A stretch of DNA of 64,000 bases from Rhizomys pruinosus (GCA_009823505.1 VZQC01005897.1:96796-160795); one strand, 5' to 3'; positions 31,131-43,939 are shown, numbered from the stretch's first letter. Made by a program: numbers and translations. The notes: generated by a model from the letters alone, not told the origin.

Positions 31131-34069
31131 TTGCCTCCATGCTTTTATGATCAGTGGCCTGCAGGTTGGTATGGGGTCTGAACCAAGCAAATGAGCTCAC
31201 ATCCGTGCTCTGTTTTTTCCTCACACATGCCTACTGAAGAATGAAAGTCCTCTTCGACTGCTAAAGTTTGGGGTTTACCACTGTTAAATTCATGAGCCTT
31301 CCATGCCCATGCCCTGGTTCATGCTTCTAGACCCCATCTTATTATTCCGTAGGAGTAGGAGAGATCACAGTAGGGTCTTCCAATAACACTCCAGAGTTAG
31401 CTTTGGAAATGTGACCTCTTCTTTGTTCACTTCACTCTTGCATGTTACAGACCCATAGCTCCTGGCTTCCTTTCCCTTTGAATATTCACTGGTTAACATA
31501 TCGAGGTCTTTGTTCTCCCGTGCCATTGTGTGAATCACATTGATTCCAATGTGCTGTTCAAGAGATAAGGGGTTTTGAGTTGTAATAACATAATGAATTT
31601 GACATTCTGCTTCATTTCTTTCTGTGGTGACAGTCCCCGTCCCCATACCTCCATTTGCCAGAGATGAATATTTAGAGATCTGTATGATAGTAAGAAAAAC
31701 TTACCAGGAATGTATGAAGACTTTTGAAACTTGAATCCTAGAGCACACTGGACTTTGAGTGAACTAGAAAGCTTATGGATACCGGGCTAAGGCGTGAAAG
31801 AAGAAAAAAAAGAACACACCAGGTTAATGCAAGCTCAGTGATAATTTGGGGGCACCCCCTCACTCACCATACTTTCAGCAACCCCCAGGCTGTGGGTACG
31901 ACGTCCCAGTGACTTGGGCCAATTCGGCCCCCCCTTGTCTTTTGGTGTGTATTTACTTTTAGACTAAGGAGGGACAAAGGGCCTGGCATCTGTCTATTTA
32001 ACTCATAAGCAAAAACGCACGACTTAAAACAACCACCTTCTTTTTTGAGCATATGTAATAAATTTATGTGGTTATGATTTTCTCAAACACTAGCTAGGCC
32101 ACAATGGGACATCACACCAAGGAACATAGAGCCCAGCATCAAAATGACAGTTGGATTTGAATTAAGAATTTCATTAGAACCATTTGATTTTGAAATTCTT
32201 GTGTGTCTGTCTTTATATTGCTGAACCATTTTTGAAAAGAATTTAGAAAAACCTGAGTCGGTTGGGTCCTGTCTGTGCCTTTCTTTGAAAGTGAGGCAAA
32301 TACCAACTGAGTATTGTCATGCCACTGAAGGAGACAAATATCGAGAGCTGGAATATATGACTTTGTAGTAGTGACACCATGCTATGAGGAAACTTTGAAG
32401 TGGTTTTGTTAGACAGACATGTTTTCAGAGTCTATAGCTTTTGGTAAGTATTAGAAATGGAAGCTGATGATAGGAACATTCGTTGCACAGAAATTGAATC
32501 AGAGGAAGAAGACTCCATGGCATGGAGTCAGGCAGTGGCATTATAATGAAGCTCAGGGATTTTGGATGTTTGGAAAATAAAAGCAGAGCAGTGGAAAAAT
32601 CCAAGAATATTTTCTTAATAGGTTGTATTAAGACCAAGCAGACTTTTCTTCACTGTTAATGATAGGCCATTTGTCACTCCAACTGAATTTGCAGTTAGTT
32701 AACAAAAGAAGTGAATTCCTCTCCAACTGAAGGTAAGTGTGTGTATAACATAAGCATGTACATGCACACACTCATGCAAACACACAGGAACACGCACGTG
32801 CTCTTGTCCATTTGCTCACAGCTAAACCATGCTGAGTGACCCTACACGTAGAAGCTTAGGCTCATTTCAACTGGGGACTCATAGATGAGGTTGCAAAGTT
32901 TTCACATAGATTAATTGCCTTGCTTAGGAATCTTCCTAGGATGAGCAAAGTGGTAATCTTAAGGAAGTTTTGTCGTCTTCATGATATTAAATGTTTTTCA
33001 TTTTTTCCTCAGTCTCTTGTTTCCTGTTGCAACCAAAAGCCTTCAATTTGTTATATTTTTATTTTGAATAACCACAGCAGGCTTTGGAAAGTGCAGAGTC
33101 TCATCCCATATGTGGGATTGTCCCATTTGCGGGATAGGCAAATGTTTTTAAAGTTCAGGTGAGCCTGTCAGGAAATCAGTTCCCTCCGATTAATAGTAGT
33201 CTTACAAAGCTAAAACTTCCCAACTTACAGAATGCACTCGATATTCTAGAACATTACCCAACTTCACAGTTTGTAATCTCAGTGGTGTTATGAGCCATGG
33301 TAACTAAGAAAAATTTCATTTTATTCAAGATGTAAAATTATGCATTAACTTGGGATTTAGAAAAGAATACAGCATCTTTGGAGGTTTTGAGGACCATTAT
33401 AAATAACATCAAGGAGAGCTAAACCAAAAGAATGAAAGGCTTTTTTTACAAACAGTTTACAACACTCTGCCCACAACCGTCTTTGGTATTTTTGTGTAGG
33501 GGTCTTCTTATGTCTTGTCTGGAGTGCTGCTCATTGTGGAAGAAAGGCATTGGTTTTCATCTCCCTGGTATTGCCAAGTCTGCCTGTATGGGGATGCCTC
33601 GCAAGTGTCCTGTGTGGGGTGATTTAATTGCACAACCAAAGACACACACTACAGATGGATATTTTGATTGGCTGCTGGTTCTGACACATGTTGTGACACT
33701 AAGTAATTCAGAAGATGATTTTCCCCAAAGTTTGCATGAATTCTCTGCCTGCCAGGAATAACCATTTGACACATTAATAGCTTTGAAACCTAATATGGGT
33801 CAATTTTGATGGTGTGTCCTTTCTACAAAAATGTGTACTTGAAAGCTTTTATGACAAGACGATCAGAGAGCAAAATTATTTCTGAGTAATTATCCCACTT
33901 TCTGTTAAAGTTTGTTCCATTAACTTTAATCATGAGTTCTGTTTGATATGTGCTCCAGTACAGCCCAAGCAGAGGCTCTGGCAAGCACCGCTAGTGAGAT
34001 GCAGGGTCACAGAGGCCACTTGCACGCCTTCCATGGCCAGTCTCCTTACCCTGTCTTTTTCTGTCCCCT
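31131..34069. other. Copy B counterpart of 6661-9539
   Basis: Almost identical over 31140-31790, 32050-32250, 32280-32980 and 33070-33380. Clusters of indels occur at about 31790-32050, 32985-33065 and 33380-33600. No gene is recognised. The CA-rich tract (32740-32800) is rearranged relative to copy A. Confidence 0.7.
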
Positions 34070-34265
34070 TTTCTTTTCTTTTCTCTCTTTTTTTCTTCTT
34101 TTGTTTTTTTTTTGTTTTTTTTCTTTTTCCTTTGAGACAAAGTCTCCTTTTGTCCAGCTGGGCCTGTAAAAATTAATAGACCAGGTTGTCCTGTCCAGCT
34201 CACAAGAGATCCTCCAGCCTCTGGCTCCCCAGTCCTGTCATTAAAGGGGCCGCACCACCATGCCT
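34070..34265 (-). repeat. Pyrimidine tract and B1 SINE (copy B)
   Basis: Counterpart of 9540-9720 with altered T/C run and indels in the B1. Confidence 0.85.
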
Positions 34266-34304
34266 GCTTTTTTTTTTCACCTTTTTTTTTTTTGGGGGGG
34301 GGTC

Positions 34305-34460
34305 TTTTTGAGACAGGGTCTCCACCAGTAGCCCTAGCTGCCCTGGTAACGCACTCTGTAGAGCAGGCCGTGGCCTTGAACTCATGAAAGATCTGCCTGC
34401 CTCTGCCTCCCAAGTGCTAGTATGTAAGGTGGTATGACCACCCATGCCCAGCTTGCTTTT
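34305..34460 (-). repeat. B1 SINE (copy B)
   Basis: Counterpart of 9749-9888, with several inserted bases ('ctctgtagagcaggccgtggcc'). Confidence 0.88.
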
Positions 34461-36389
34461 TTACTTTTTAAAAACAGCCGGACAAATTTCGCTTTGAAAT
34501 CTTAATTGTTGTCTTTTGGTTGCTTTTTTTGGGATTTGTTTTGTTACAAGTCCTATTTTCTTGCCTTTCTCAGTAAAAGTTATAGAACTACACAAAATGG
34601 CACTTGTCTATACTCGATGGTTAGAAAATAATCACCTGGCTATTTGTGCACAAAGGATAAGATTTTGCGAGGAATGAAAAATGACAAGGGTTTCTGTGCA
34701 TCATTTGTTCATTCATAAGTTTAATGTCAAGTCCTATTATTTGCCCTGGTAATTGTTCTAGGTGCCAAGATTTAGCAGCGAAACAGGAAATATTGGTGAG
34801 TGTTATAACGGAAGATGCCTATGTGATTTCTCTAGTATGTAGTCATTAGTCACATATGACTATGGAAATGTAAAGGTAAATTAATTAAATGAAGGGTCCT
34901 GTTGCCTCCATAAATGCCAACGTGTATTTAACTTGCCTTCCATGTTGTTCATTCATCGACTTCCACACTGCTCAGTGCAGATAGAGAATACCTCCAGCTT
35001 TGTAGAATGTTGTATTAGATCGAATTTGTTTAGTGATAAAACAGATTAACTTACGGATACTCTTCCATGCAGATGACTATAATATGTGCTTTTAAAAAGA
35101 ATAGGTGTGCTTCATAGGGAACCTAGAGAGCAATAACTATTGGGTGGCCAGGCATAGTCTTCCGGGTACTTCTAACCTGAGGTATAAAGAATGCAAAGGA
35201 TTAGGCCAAGGGGCCCATGGAGCATGATTTTGAAGTTACAGGAGCTAGCTGGAGAAGGGGCTTGGATAGGTGCCCTCATGTGGTCAGCTATAGGAGGTCC
35301 TGGAATTTTATTTTGAGGTTGAAATGAGAATCGGTAGATGGTGTGTAGGAACACACAGCCTCTTACATAGCAGACACTTTTTTAATGGCTTTTCTGTCTT
35401 TCCTCAGGCCCATATTCTCTTAACAGCCCCCCCCCGTTGATCTTTGCGCTTTTAGTTTTTGCTCCATTCATCTGCAGTAAGTTCCAATTATGATAGGTTA
35501 TTCGCCTGTTGAGAAAACCCTCACTGCTTCCCACACCACTCAGCACAAAACTTAAACTCCTTAAAATGCTTCTAAGCTCCTGGAAGGCCCCTTTGTGCTC
35601 TCCTGAAACTCCTCCTTTGCCCCTCACAGTGTTGTATAGCTGTTTCCTCCAAGTTGGTTATGACCATCGTGTCTTCAATTAGAGGCTGTGCTCGCCTTCA
35701 GGAGATTCTCACAAGATTGCTCCTATTTAACACTGCCTTGTAGAAGGTGGTGTGGTTGCTCAACAGAATCACTAATCTTAGACGGTTCTTCACGAGAAAG
35801 TTCACTAGATCCAGGGAGTTCACAGGTTTCCTGAGGTATCAGGAGATCCTCCCAAGGCCCCTCCCCTCCTCAGATTATGCAAGAGGTAAACAGTGGACTA
35901 GGGTTGGGGGCAGGAATTCTGGGGAACAGATAGCTGCTGCCCAGGGTACTGTTGAATAGGGCAGCTTTTGGTGATTGTCCTCTCTGCGGTGGGACTCTGT
36001 TAGCATGCAGCAGCGTTGTTAGGGTTTGTCCAGAGACTCCTGTGTGGTAAGACTGCCTTCAGTCACCCATGCTTCTGTTAGTAACCAAGTAAACTCACTG
36101 TTCACCAAAGTGGACTTGGATAGAAACCTTTCTTTAGTCTGTCCGTGTCTGGTGTCCCATATAGCTGGGGTGTGAATAGAAACATTTCTTTATGTCTCTC
36201 CATGAGAAGTCACATGACCTTAGACTTTAACCCTCAGCTCCAAGCCTGCAGAAATTATACCTCTCATTTCCCATTTTGTCCCATGCACTCAACAAAGTTC
36301 CTGACACACAAGAAGCATCCAGCAGATATTTTCCTTATGAGTTAGTAGATGGAGTTGAAAATCCATCCCCATTTTATGAAGGACTATTA
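34461..36389. other. Copy B counterpart of 9889-11799
   Basis: Indel-rich from 34470 to 34960, then apparently identical to copy A from about 34968 to 35912, indel-rich to about 36060, and near-identical afterwards. The MIR/L2-like fragments (34600-34800) are degraded by indels. Confidence 0.7.
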
Positions 36390-37045
36390 AAAACAGTTTA
36401 TTAAGGACTTTTATTATTTGTTTTTATATGAAAATGGAACAGATATAATTTGTATATATCATTTACCCACTCGAAGCAATGATCCAATGACTTTTGGTGA
36501 ATTTACCAGCTTATGCCACCATTACAACAGTTCAGTTTTAAAAATGTATCTATTACCCCAGTGAGATTCCTTATGTATACTTATAGTTAATTCCCCTTCC
36601 CACTCCTAGCCCTAGGCAGCCACTAATCTTTCCATCTCTATAGACTTATCTTTCCTGGGCATTTCAAACAAATAAAATAATTCAGTATGTAATTTATTGT
36701 GCATAGCTTCTCTCATGTACCAGTTTTTTCAGGGTTCATCCATTTGGTAGCATATACCAGTATTTCATTACTTTGTATCAGCAAATAACATTCCATTAGA
36801 TTGATACAGCACATCTTACCTGTCCACTGAAGACATGTGGTCTGTCTACTCTTTCTGCTTTTATGATGTACTGCTCTGTGAACATTTTGTGTAAACCAAA
36901 TTTTCCACTGACAAGTACTTGAATTTTCTCCTCACTTGATACTTAGGATGGGAATTTCTCGGAAAAATTTCTTTAAAAACTAGACAAACTGCCCAGTTGT
37001 TTTCTACAGTTGCTTCATTTTAAGTTTCCACCAGAAATAGGTTAG
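36390..37045 (-). repeat. Old L1M-type LINE 3' end (copy B)
   Basis: Counterpart of 11800-12450. Confidence 0.82.
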
Positions 37046-37059
37046 ACATGGACCTTGAT

Positions 37060-37321
37060 TTCTTTTTTTTTGTTTTTTAATTTTTTTTTATTTATTTATC
37101 CGTATGTTTGATGAAATGATTGTCTGGCATGCAAGTCTGTGGGCACGTTGACGCAATGCCGCGGAGGTCAGAAGAGGGCGTCGACTCCCCTGGAAACTGG
37201 AGTTCTCCCTGGAAGTGAGTTTCACAGACGCTCTCGGCCGCCATGTGGGGCGGGACGAACCCGGGTTCTCTGCAAGAGCGATCGGCCGCTCTTAACCGCC
37301 TAGGCCAATCACTCCAGCCCC
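37060..37321 (-). repeat. B2 SINE (copy B)
   Basis: Counterpart of 12466-12718, closer to the consensus ('ccctggaaactggagttctcc', 'ccgctcttaaccgcctaggcc') than copy A. The two copies therefore carry different errors. Confidence 0.88.
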
Positions 37322-37359
37322 GAATGACCTTTATTCTGTAAGGGGTACCTTTTTTTTTC

Positions 37360-37518
37360 TTTTTTCCTTTGTTTTTTTTGTCTTTTTTCGCTGGTCTCCT
37401 GTAGCCCCAGCGGTCGACTCACTTCTGCCTCAGACGCAGTCTGGCCTCGAACGCACAAAGATCCACCTGCCTCTGCCTTATTCAAGTCTAGGATAAGCGT
37501 GCGCGACACGCCCGGCTT
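37360..37518 (-). repeat. B1 SINE (copy B)
   Basis: Counterpart of 12750-12908. The middle ('cttctgcctcagacgcagtctggcc') is scrambled relative to B1 consensus. Confidence 0.8.
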
Positions 37519-38436
37519 CTCTTTTTTTTTAATGTTTTATTATATTGATTTAGTTTATTATATTTTTATTTATATTTTCCTTTTTTCTTTTAACTATCAC
37601 GAGATAGAGTGTGATCTTGCTGTGTCACACAAGCTGGCAGTATACTCAAGCCTCCTCAGCCTCCCAAGCGCTCAGCTAACAGCTAGCCTAAGCCAAGTCT
37701 ATGTATGCTCTTTTATTCCCTCACTGGTGGTCAGTCACCCAGTCTTTCCTTATAAGAACAGGTGTGTGCAGGTCAGAGGAGAGGGTGGCAAGGTTTGCTG
37801 AACCTACAAGGCCAGGAACCTGATGGAAACCCCACTGACTGCTGGCCAGGCTTCCATTTTGTAGCTGAGTGGATCTTGACTTCACATGAATTTGATGGAA
37901 TCTATGGAATGTACTCCAGGGGGCAAAGGGTCATACATTCAGAAAAGCCCAGGAACGAGTTTACCAAGCATTTGTAATGTGGACTGGATTGAGGTAATGC
38001 TGTAAAGGCTCAGGTGACACAGCTAGCTGGGGATGCGGTGTTGAAACTTGTGGGGAGCCCAATTTAATGCATAGGGAATCAAACTAAACCTTGCAAGATA
38101 GGTTCCCTAAGTGGAGAAGTGTAGGGCAAATTAAAACTCATAAATGATACTTAATGGCCATACGAATTCGGCCTAGGGTCTTAAGGGATAACTTTGTTCC
38201 TTGCCCTCAGAGGTCAACTAAGTCCTAGGGGACCTATGCATGGGGAATCTCTTGAAATGTCCTGCAAATGTTGAGTCACCAGTCTTCTTGTGCAGAGAGT
38301 CTTGGGTTGAATGGATAGCCAGTAAGTTAGGAAAGCTCTTGCTCAGCCTTTCAAAAAGGGAAGGCACTGTCTCTAGCAAGACCCTACTTGTGTTCTCTAG
38401 CTGGGATGGAACTTGAGTAAAATGAAAAGCCAAGGG
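37519..38436. other. Copy B counterpart of 12909-13815
   Basis: Contains the proto-B1-like fragment at about 37595-37693. Otherwise no gene or repeat is recognised. Confidence 0.55.
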
Positions 38437-38716
38437 GCATGGAGGAGAAGCCTAGCGGTTAAAGACAGCCGACTGCTCTTGCAGAGACCCGGGTTGCGAT
38501 CCCCAGCACCCACATGGCGGCCTAAAGCGCTAAATCCTCCAGGCAGAACTCCAATTCCAGAGACTCCAGGTTTCCAAGGGGAATCCGAGACCCTCTTCCT
38601 ACCTCTGCGCATTGCTCACGACACGGAGGTGCGCACGAACCTACATTGCAGACAGTACATTCATACGCATAGGAGAATTAAATAAAATTAAAAAAAAATT
38701 TAAAAAAAAAAAAAAA
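38437..38716 (+). repeat. B2 SINE, young subfamily (copy B)
   Basis: Counterpart of 13816-14085. Head 'ggggcatggaggagaagcctag', B-box region 'cccgggttgcgatcc' with one inserted base, body duplication present, A-rich tail. Confidence 0.88.
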
Positions 38717-38889
38717 GAAAGCCAAAGTGGCCAGGGGCTCATCTCCCCCACAAACACCCAAACGAGTGAAAAAACTCTTGAGGACCAGATCCTCAACTGG
38801 ACCTTGAGAAAGCCAAAAAAAGACCTTGGTGTGATCTGGGGCTGTGGTGGCCTTTAAACATTCACCAGAAGGAAGTAAACAGGAAATAA

Positions 38890-39795
38890 ATAAATAGTAA
38901 AAGGCCGAGATAAATTGTACTTTCAGGTATAAAACTTGAGATCTTAGTAAAAATAAACAAAAAGTAAAAAAAAAAAAAAAGCACAGTTTTTTTTTTTCCT
39001 GTCTTCGTTCCTCTACATGGAAGTGTACGCTACCCTGCAGTGCTCTGCTTCATTCCTTCCAATGAATGTAGGCCCAGCTTTCAACCGTTTCCAATATGGA
39101 TTGAAGACTTACTGTCTCTCCAAGAATCCCCAAACCTTTAGGCCAGATGGGGGACTGCTGAACAGATCTAACCTTGTGGACTGAGCTACTACTGGGGTTT
39201 CAGCCTCTCAGGAGGATAGGTGCTGCCCTTGTTGGACTATTTTTTTCTACCCGGCTGTATCCCGCGAGACCAGCTTACAGGAGGATCAAGACAGACACAG
39301 TGCTTACTGGACCTCATTTGGTGACCATGGAAGGAAAACCCCAGTTGTGGAGACAAGGGCAGAACTGAGGTGTTTTGGGCTTGCCAAGGACGAAGCCTTC
39401 AAACATGACATCTTTCAGCCTAATTAAGGAAAAAATCATAAGCTGAGATGCTAAAACCTATGATACTGTGGCACGCATATGTGCACATTTTGTAGTGATG
39501 GCATACTGGAAGGAAACAATAAACAACAACAACAACAAGCTGGTGCAAAGAACTACTGAAACGGGAACTTCTGCTCTGAAACAATGAACCGATTTGGAAC
39601 TAGTAATTTCGTGCCCGATCAAAACATTTTAAAAGAGAAAAAAAGACTGAGAGAAAGATGAAAAAATTTTATGGCAAATGCATGAGCTCTGTAGGGGTGG
39701 GAGCGGGAGGGGGCACGGGTCCTAATTTGGATTGCGACATTTGTTTAGAAATCGCACAAAGCTTCAATAAAATTGCTTTATGAAAACAAAATAAA
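38890..39795 (+). mobile_element. About 0.85-kb poly(A) retroposon, plus arm (copy B)
   Basis: Counterpart of 14240-15110 with many indels. The 3' signal is 'cttcaataaaattgc'. Confidence 0.7.
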
Positions 39796-40856
39796 ACTCA
39801 AAAGTATGGTAAAGAAACCTCTGAACAAAGCACTGCTCTATGGGAGCCTGAGGTGTCGAAGCAAGCTTTCTTGATGAGGTCACCTTAGAATAGGAATATG
39901 AGAGATATTTCAGGTGGGGGGGCAGTAGTGGAAGGTGTAGAAATAAGATGGCCCTGGTTGCGTGATGACAGACTGGCACTTGCACCTAGGCTGGGTGGGG
40001 GTCTGGAGCTGCCGGGCCCTTCAGATTCCCCTCTTCCTGCCTGGGCCTAGCAACATTCTGTTTTGTCCTGTGTTTTGAAGCTCTGTTATTTCCTAGAATT
40101 GGTTACTTTACACTGAAGTTACATTGTTTACTTTAGACCGAAGACTTGAATTTTCTGGATTATAGAATCTCACATAATTACTAAAGTGTGATCTTAATAA
40201 ACAAAAAACAATTCCCTGCTTTGCAATCATAAAATAACTTACTGGACATGAATTTAAGCAGGTCAAATATGAAATTCTATTCTAATTCAAAAGAATTCTG
40301 CCCAGCCCTGTTTTCAGATTAGAGATTCAAATGTTTTCCCAGCTAATGCAAGGGGATGTTAAGATAAACGAAGGCCAGCAAAAAATAAGAAAGGCAATTG
40401 GATGCCAAACTTCACTGATAAGAGGAGGCACGGTAATCTGATGGTTACTTTCTGGTTGGATTGTTCAAAGATGGAATGATTAGCCACACCACAAATCCTT
40501 TATGTATTGCAAAGCTATCATAATAAATACTTTCTGATGTTTTCTCAAGAAGGTCTATGGGCTTCTGTTACGGGAATTAGGCTCATTTATTAGGGGTTGC
40601 ATTAACTAAGGAAGTATTGTTTGGAAGATTTCTCTCTTTCAGTAAATACTTACTGAATACCTGTTATGTGCCAGATATTAAATTAGCAGTGGAGAAACCA
40701 TATTTAATGAAGCATCATCTTTACATTTTATAAACTGTGCACCAAATTTTGATGTGAAACCATAGCTTGACACTAACAGAGACCATTATGGATAAGGTAA
40801 TAGAGTGTTTCAGATTCTTTGTGCCTAGTCTATAGCAGTACTTTTTGGTTGTTTAT
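39796..40856. other. Copy B counterpart of 15111-16171
   Basis: Near-identical to copy A with a few substitutions (for example 'aagaattctgcccag' for 'aagaattatgcccag'). No gene is recognised. Confidence 0.6.
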
Positions 40857-41005
40857 TTTTTGAGATAGGCTCTCCCTATAGCCCCAGCTGGCCTGGAACT
40901 TACTATGTAGGACCAGGCTCAGGCATCAACTCATATAGAGACCAGACTGCCACTGCCTCCGAGTGAGGGGATCAAAGGTGTATGTCACCATTGCCTGCTC
41001 AGTAG
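40857..41005 (-). repeat. B1 SINE, older (copy B)
   Basis: Counterpart of 16172-16314. Confidence 0.85.
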
Positions 41006-41309
41006 TACTTTTAAACTGGTCATGAGTTTGTCAGTGCTGGAAGATATTGATTTTCATAATATTTGAATGCTAGTGGATTTTGGTGGATAGAGGCCAGATT
41101 CACTAAAATGTTCAGAAAATGTTCAGGCTTCTACAACCAAGAGTTATTCAGCCAGAGTGTCAGTTGACTAAATGACTCTAAATTGGATTGAGAAATGATA
41201 TATTGAAAAGTTTAATACCAATAAAAATATATTAAAGAATGTCAGTAGACTAAGAAAACTGGGAAAAGATCATCAAATAGAGAGTCCTCAAAGGCTCTAG
41301 CTAGCAGTG

Positions 41310-42140
41310 AGGCTCTTTAACTTTTTTCTTTTTTTATGTTATTAAAACTGTTTTGTATACATGTATGTCATTTCTCAACCGAATTTAGAGTCACTTCCCT
41401 TTCCATTCCCCCACCACCCCACACCTGAGTTCCTACCCTCGGCCATACATGTCTTGCATATTTTCTGAGTTCTTCCGAGTCTTTTCAATTCTTTATTGTT
41501 GTCGTTCTCTCTAACTTGTATTGCTTCAATACATATATATACATATATATAATGTATATAGTTTATATATATATACATAGTTATATATATATATACATAA
41601 ATATAATACATACATACACACACCTGATTAGAGATTTTTTTCTTAAAGATGTAATGTTTTCCTTAAGGAAGCGTTTGAAGGCTCTCCTTGGCAAGCCCAA
41701 AAAACATCAATCCTTCCTTGTGCTCCACACTGGGGTCTTTCCCTCCCATGGTCCCCCAAATGAAGTCCAGTAAGCACATGTCCTGTCTGATCTTCCCTGT
41801 TCAGCCTCCATGATACAGCCCAGGTAGATCCAACAATGGCAGTCTATACTCTGATGAGGCTTAAATCCCCGTAGCTGGCCAGTCCACAAGCTGGTGTATC
41901 TCAGTAGTCCCCTGGCATTGAAGGTTTGGAGGATTCTTGGAGAGACATGAGTCTTCAGCCATATTGGAAGGTTAAAAAGCTGTGTCTCATTCTTGAGGAG
42001 TGGCAAAAGCAGTGGCAAAGACACAGGGACTGCACGCCAGTAAGGAACGAAGACAGGCCAAACACAGTGCTCTCTCTTTTTATTTTTGTCTTTTTACTAA
42101 GATCTCATTATAATTGAAGTACAATTTCTCAGGCCTATTA
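41310..42140 (-). mobile_element. About 0.85-kb poly(A) retroposon, minus arm (copy B)
   Basis: Counterpart of 16622-17490, including the AT microsatellite at 41527-41610. Confidence 0.7.
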
Positions 42141-42359
42141 TTTATTTTCTGGTTTTACTGAGGCTCTTTAACTTTTAATTTGGGAGTGACTGCATATGTG
42201 ACCATTCTATTTTTATTATTTCTACCTCTCCCTGTCTCTACTATAACTTCTGTGTCTCCAAATATTCCCTTTAAAATTCACGACTCTCTCATCATTATCA
42301 GTTTTATACATATATTAAAAGATATACACACACATAACTAAGCTCCAAGTAGTTTGAAC

Positions 42360-42608
42360 GTTTTTGTTCCAGTTGGTGGTGCTGTTTTGGGCCGTCTTAG
42401 AAGGTGTGCCCCCTGCTGGAGGAAGCTGTGCCACTGGGGGGCTTGGGCTTAAGCTTGCCAGATTTGCTGTCTAGCTGTCTGCTTCCTGTGCCTTTTGAAT
42501 GATGTGAGCTTCTACTTCCTTTTCCTGCTCTGGTACCTCCTGCTACCATGCCTCCACCATGACAGATTCTTAATTCCCCTGGAACTGTAAGCACAAATAA
42601 ATTCTTCT
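42360..42608 (+). repeat. Rodent interspersed repeat, SINE-interrupted (copy B)
   Basis: Counterpart of 17703-17945. Continues after the B1 at 42770-42840 ('ctgttttatctcagcaacag'), giving a simple element split by one SINE. This looks more natural than the arrangement in copy A. Confidence 0.62.
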
Positions 42609-42624
42609 TTGTTTTTTTTTTTTT

Positions 42625-42766
42625 TTTGGTCCTTTTGAGACAGGGTCTCCCTGTAGGGCAGCTGGCCTGAAACTTGCTATGTAGACCAGACTGGGCATGA
42701 ACTCACAGAGATCCACCTGCTTCTGCCTCCCAAGTGCTGGGATTAAACGCGAGCACCACACTCTAC
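42625..42766 (-). repeat. B1 SINE at right end of copy B
   Basis: A clean minus-strand B1 ('ttgagacagggtctccctg', 'tgtagaccagactgggc', 'cccaagtgctgggattaaa'). Similarity between copies A and B ends here. Confidence 0.9.
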
Positions 42767-43329
42767 TAAACTCTTCCTTTCAAAAGTTCCCTTGGTCATG
42801 CTGTTTTATCTCAGCAACAGAAAAGCAAATAATACAACAACCTACTGAGTTCACTTAGTATTGCTTTTATAAATGTATTTAGGGCTGACTATTGGGCGTT
42901 GGAGAACTTATGGCAGGGCTTGTCCCTGTAGAAAATGGATTTTCCCCACTCTCATCAGGCACTGATTGCCTGTAGCTCTTCATCTAGAAGTTGGGCCTTG
43001 TGAAATTTACCCCACTATGTTAGCACATCAACTGGCATTGTCATTATGCAGGTATTATTTAGGCAGCCATAGTACTGAGATTTCATGGGTGTGCAGCATC
43101 TCTGCCATGTCTAGAGACACTATCTCGAAGCAGGTATCCTGGTCCTCTGGGTCCTGCAGAATTTCTACCACTTCTTCCACGATGTTCCCTGAGCATCATA
43201 GGGGTTGCATTGTACTTAGGCCAACAGGGGCTGGGCACCTGGCAGTCACTCTCTGCATTTTAGGCAGTTGTGGATCTTTATAGTAGCTTCTGTCTGCTGC
43301 AAAAAGAAGCAGCTCCTCCTCCTACTCTT

Positions 43330-43576
43330 TTTTTTTTTNAATTTTTTTATTTTATTTATGTGTATGAATGTACTGTTTTGCGTGTAGGTCTGTGCACCCC
43401 TGTCGTGCAATGCCGCGGAGGTCAGAAGAGGGTCTCGGAATCCCCTGGAACTGGAGTTCTCCTGGAATTGGAGTTACAGACGGTTCTCGGCCGCCATGTG
43501 GGTGCTGGGGATGGAACCTGGGTCCTCTGCAAGAGCGGTCGGCGCTCTTAACCGCTAGGCCATCTCTCCAGCCCCT
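43330..43576 (-). repeat. B2 SINE, young and nearly clean
   Basis: Minus-strand full-length element with body duplication ('ctggaactggagttctcc' then 'tggaattggagtt') and head 'ccgctaggccatctctccag'. One 'n' lies in its tail. The B-box region has 'gatggaacctgggtcc'. Confidence 0.95.
43339..43339. other. Single ambiguous base, possible contig join
   Basis: A lone 'n' within the poly(T) tail of the B2, the second and last in this window. Confidence 0.7.
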
Positions 43577-43594
43577 CTTCTTCTTCTTCTTCTT
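43577..43594. repeat. (CTT)n microsatellite
   Basis: Six 'ctt' units between the B2 head and the next B1 tail. Confidence 0.9.
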
Positions 43595-43738
43595 GTCTTT
43601 TTGAGACAGGGTCTCCCTGTAGCCCCAGCTGTCCTGGAACTCACTCTGTAGACCAGGCTAGCCTTGAACTCACAAAGATCCACCTGCCTCTGCCTCCCAA
43701 GTGCTAGGATTAAAGGCATGCACCACCACGCCCAGCTC
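43595..43738 (-). repeat. B1 SINE, clean
   Basis: A full minus-strand B1 close to consensus, from 'gtctttttgagacagggtct' to 'catgcaccaccacgcccagc'. Confidence 0.95.
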
Positions 43739-43814
43739 TAAAAAGAAGCTTCTTTGAGGAGGGTGAGAGTCTTACTTATCTGTGGGTATAAGGATAAGTA
43801 TTTATTTATTTATT

Positions 43815-43936
43815 TTTATTTTTTGGTCTTTTTGAGACAGGGTCTCCCTGTAGCCCCAGCTGGCCTGGAACTCGCTCTGTAGACCAGGCTGGCCTCACAA
43901 AGATCCACCTGCCTATGCCTCCCAAGTGCCTGGCTA
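43815..43936 (-). repeat. B1 SINE, 5' end incomplete
   Basis: Minus-strand B1 missing 'cttgaact' in the middle and most of its 5' end (ends 'cccaagtgcctggc'). Confidence 0.9.
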
Positions 43937-43939
43937 TGC

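Noticed and set aside
43330..43576. tRNA gene suggested by the A and B boxes
   Set aside because: The boxes belong to the tRNA-derived head of a B2 SINE. No cloverleaf-compatible full tRNA with acceptor stem is present.
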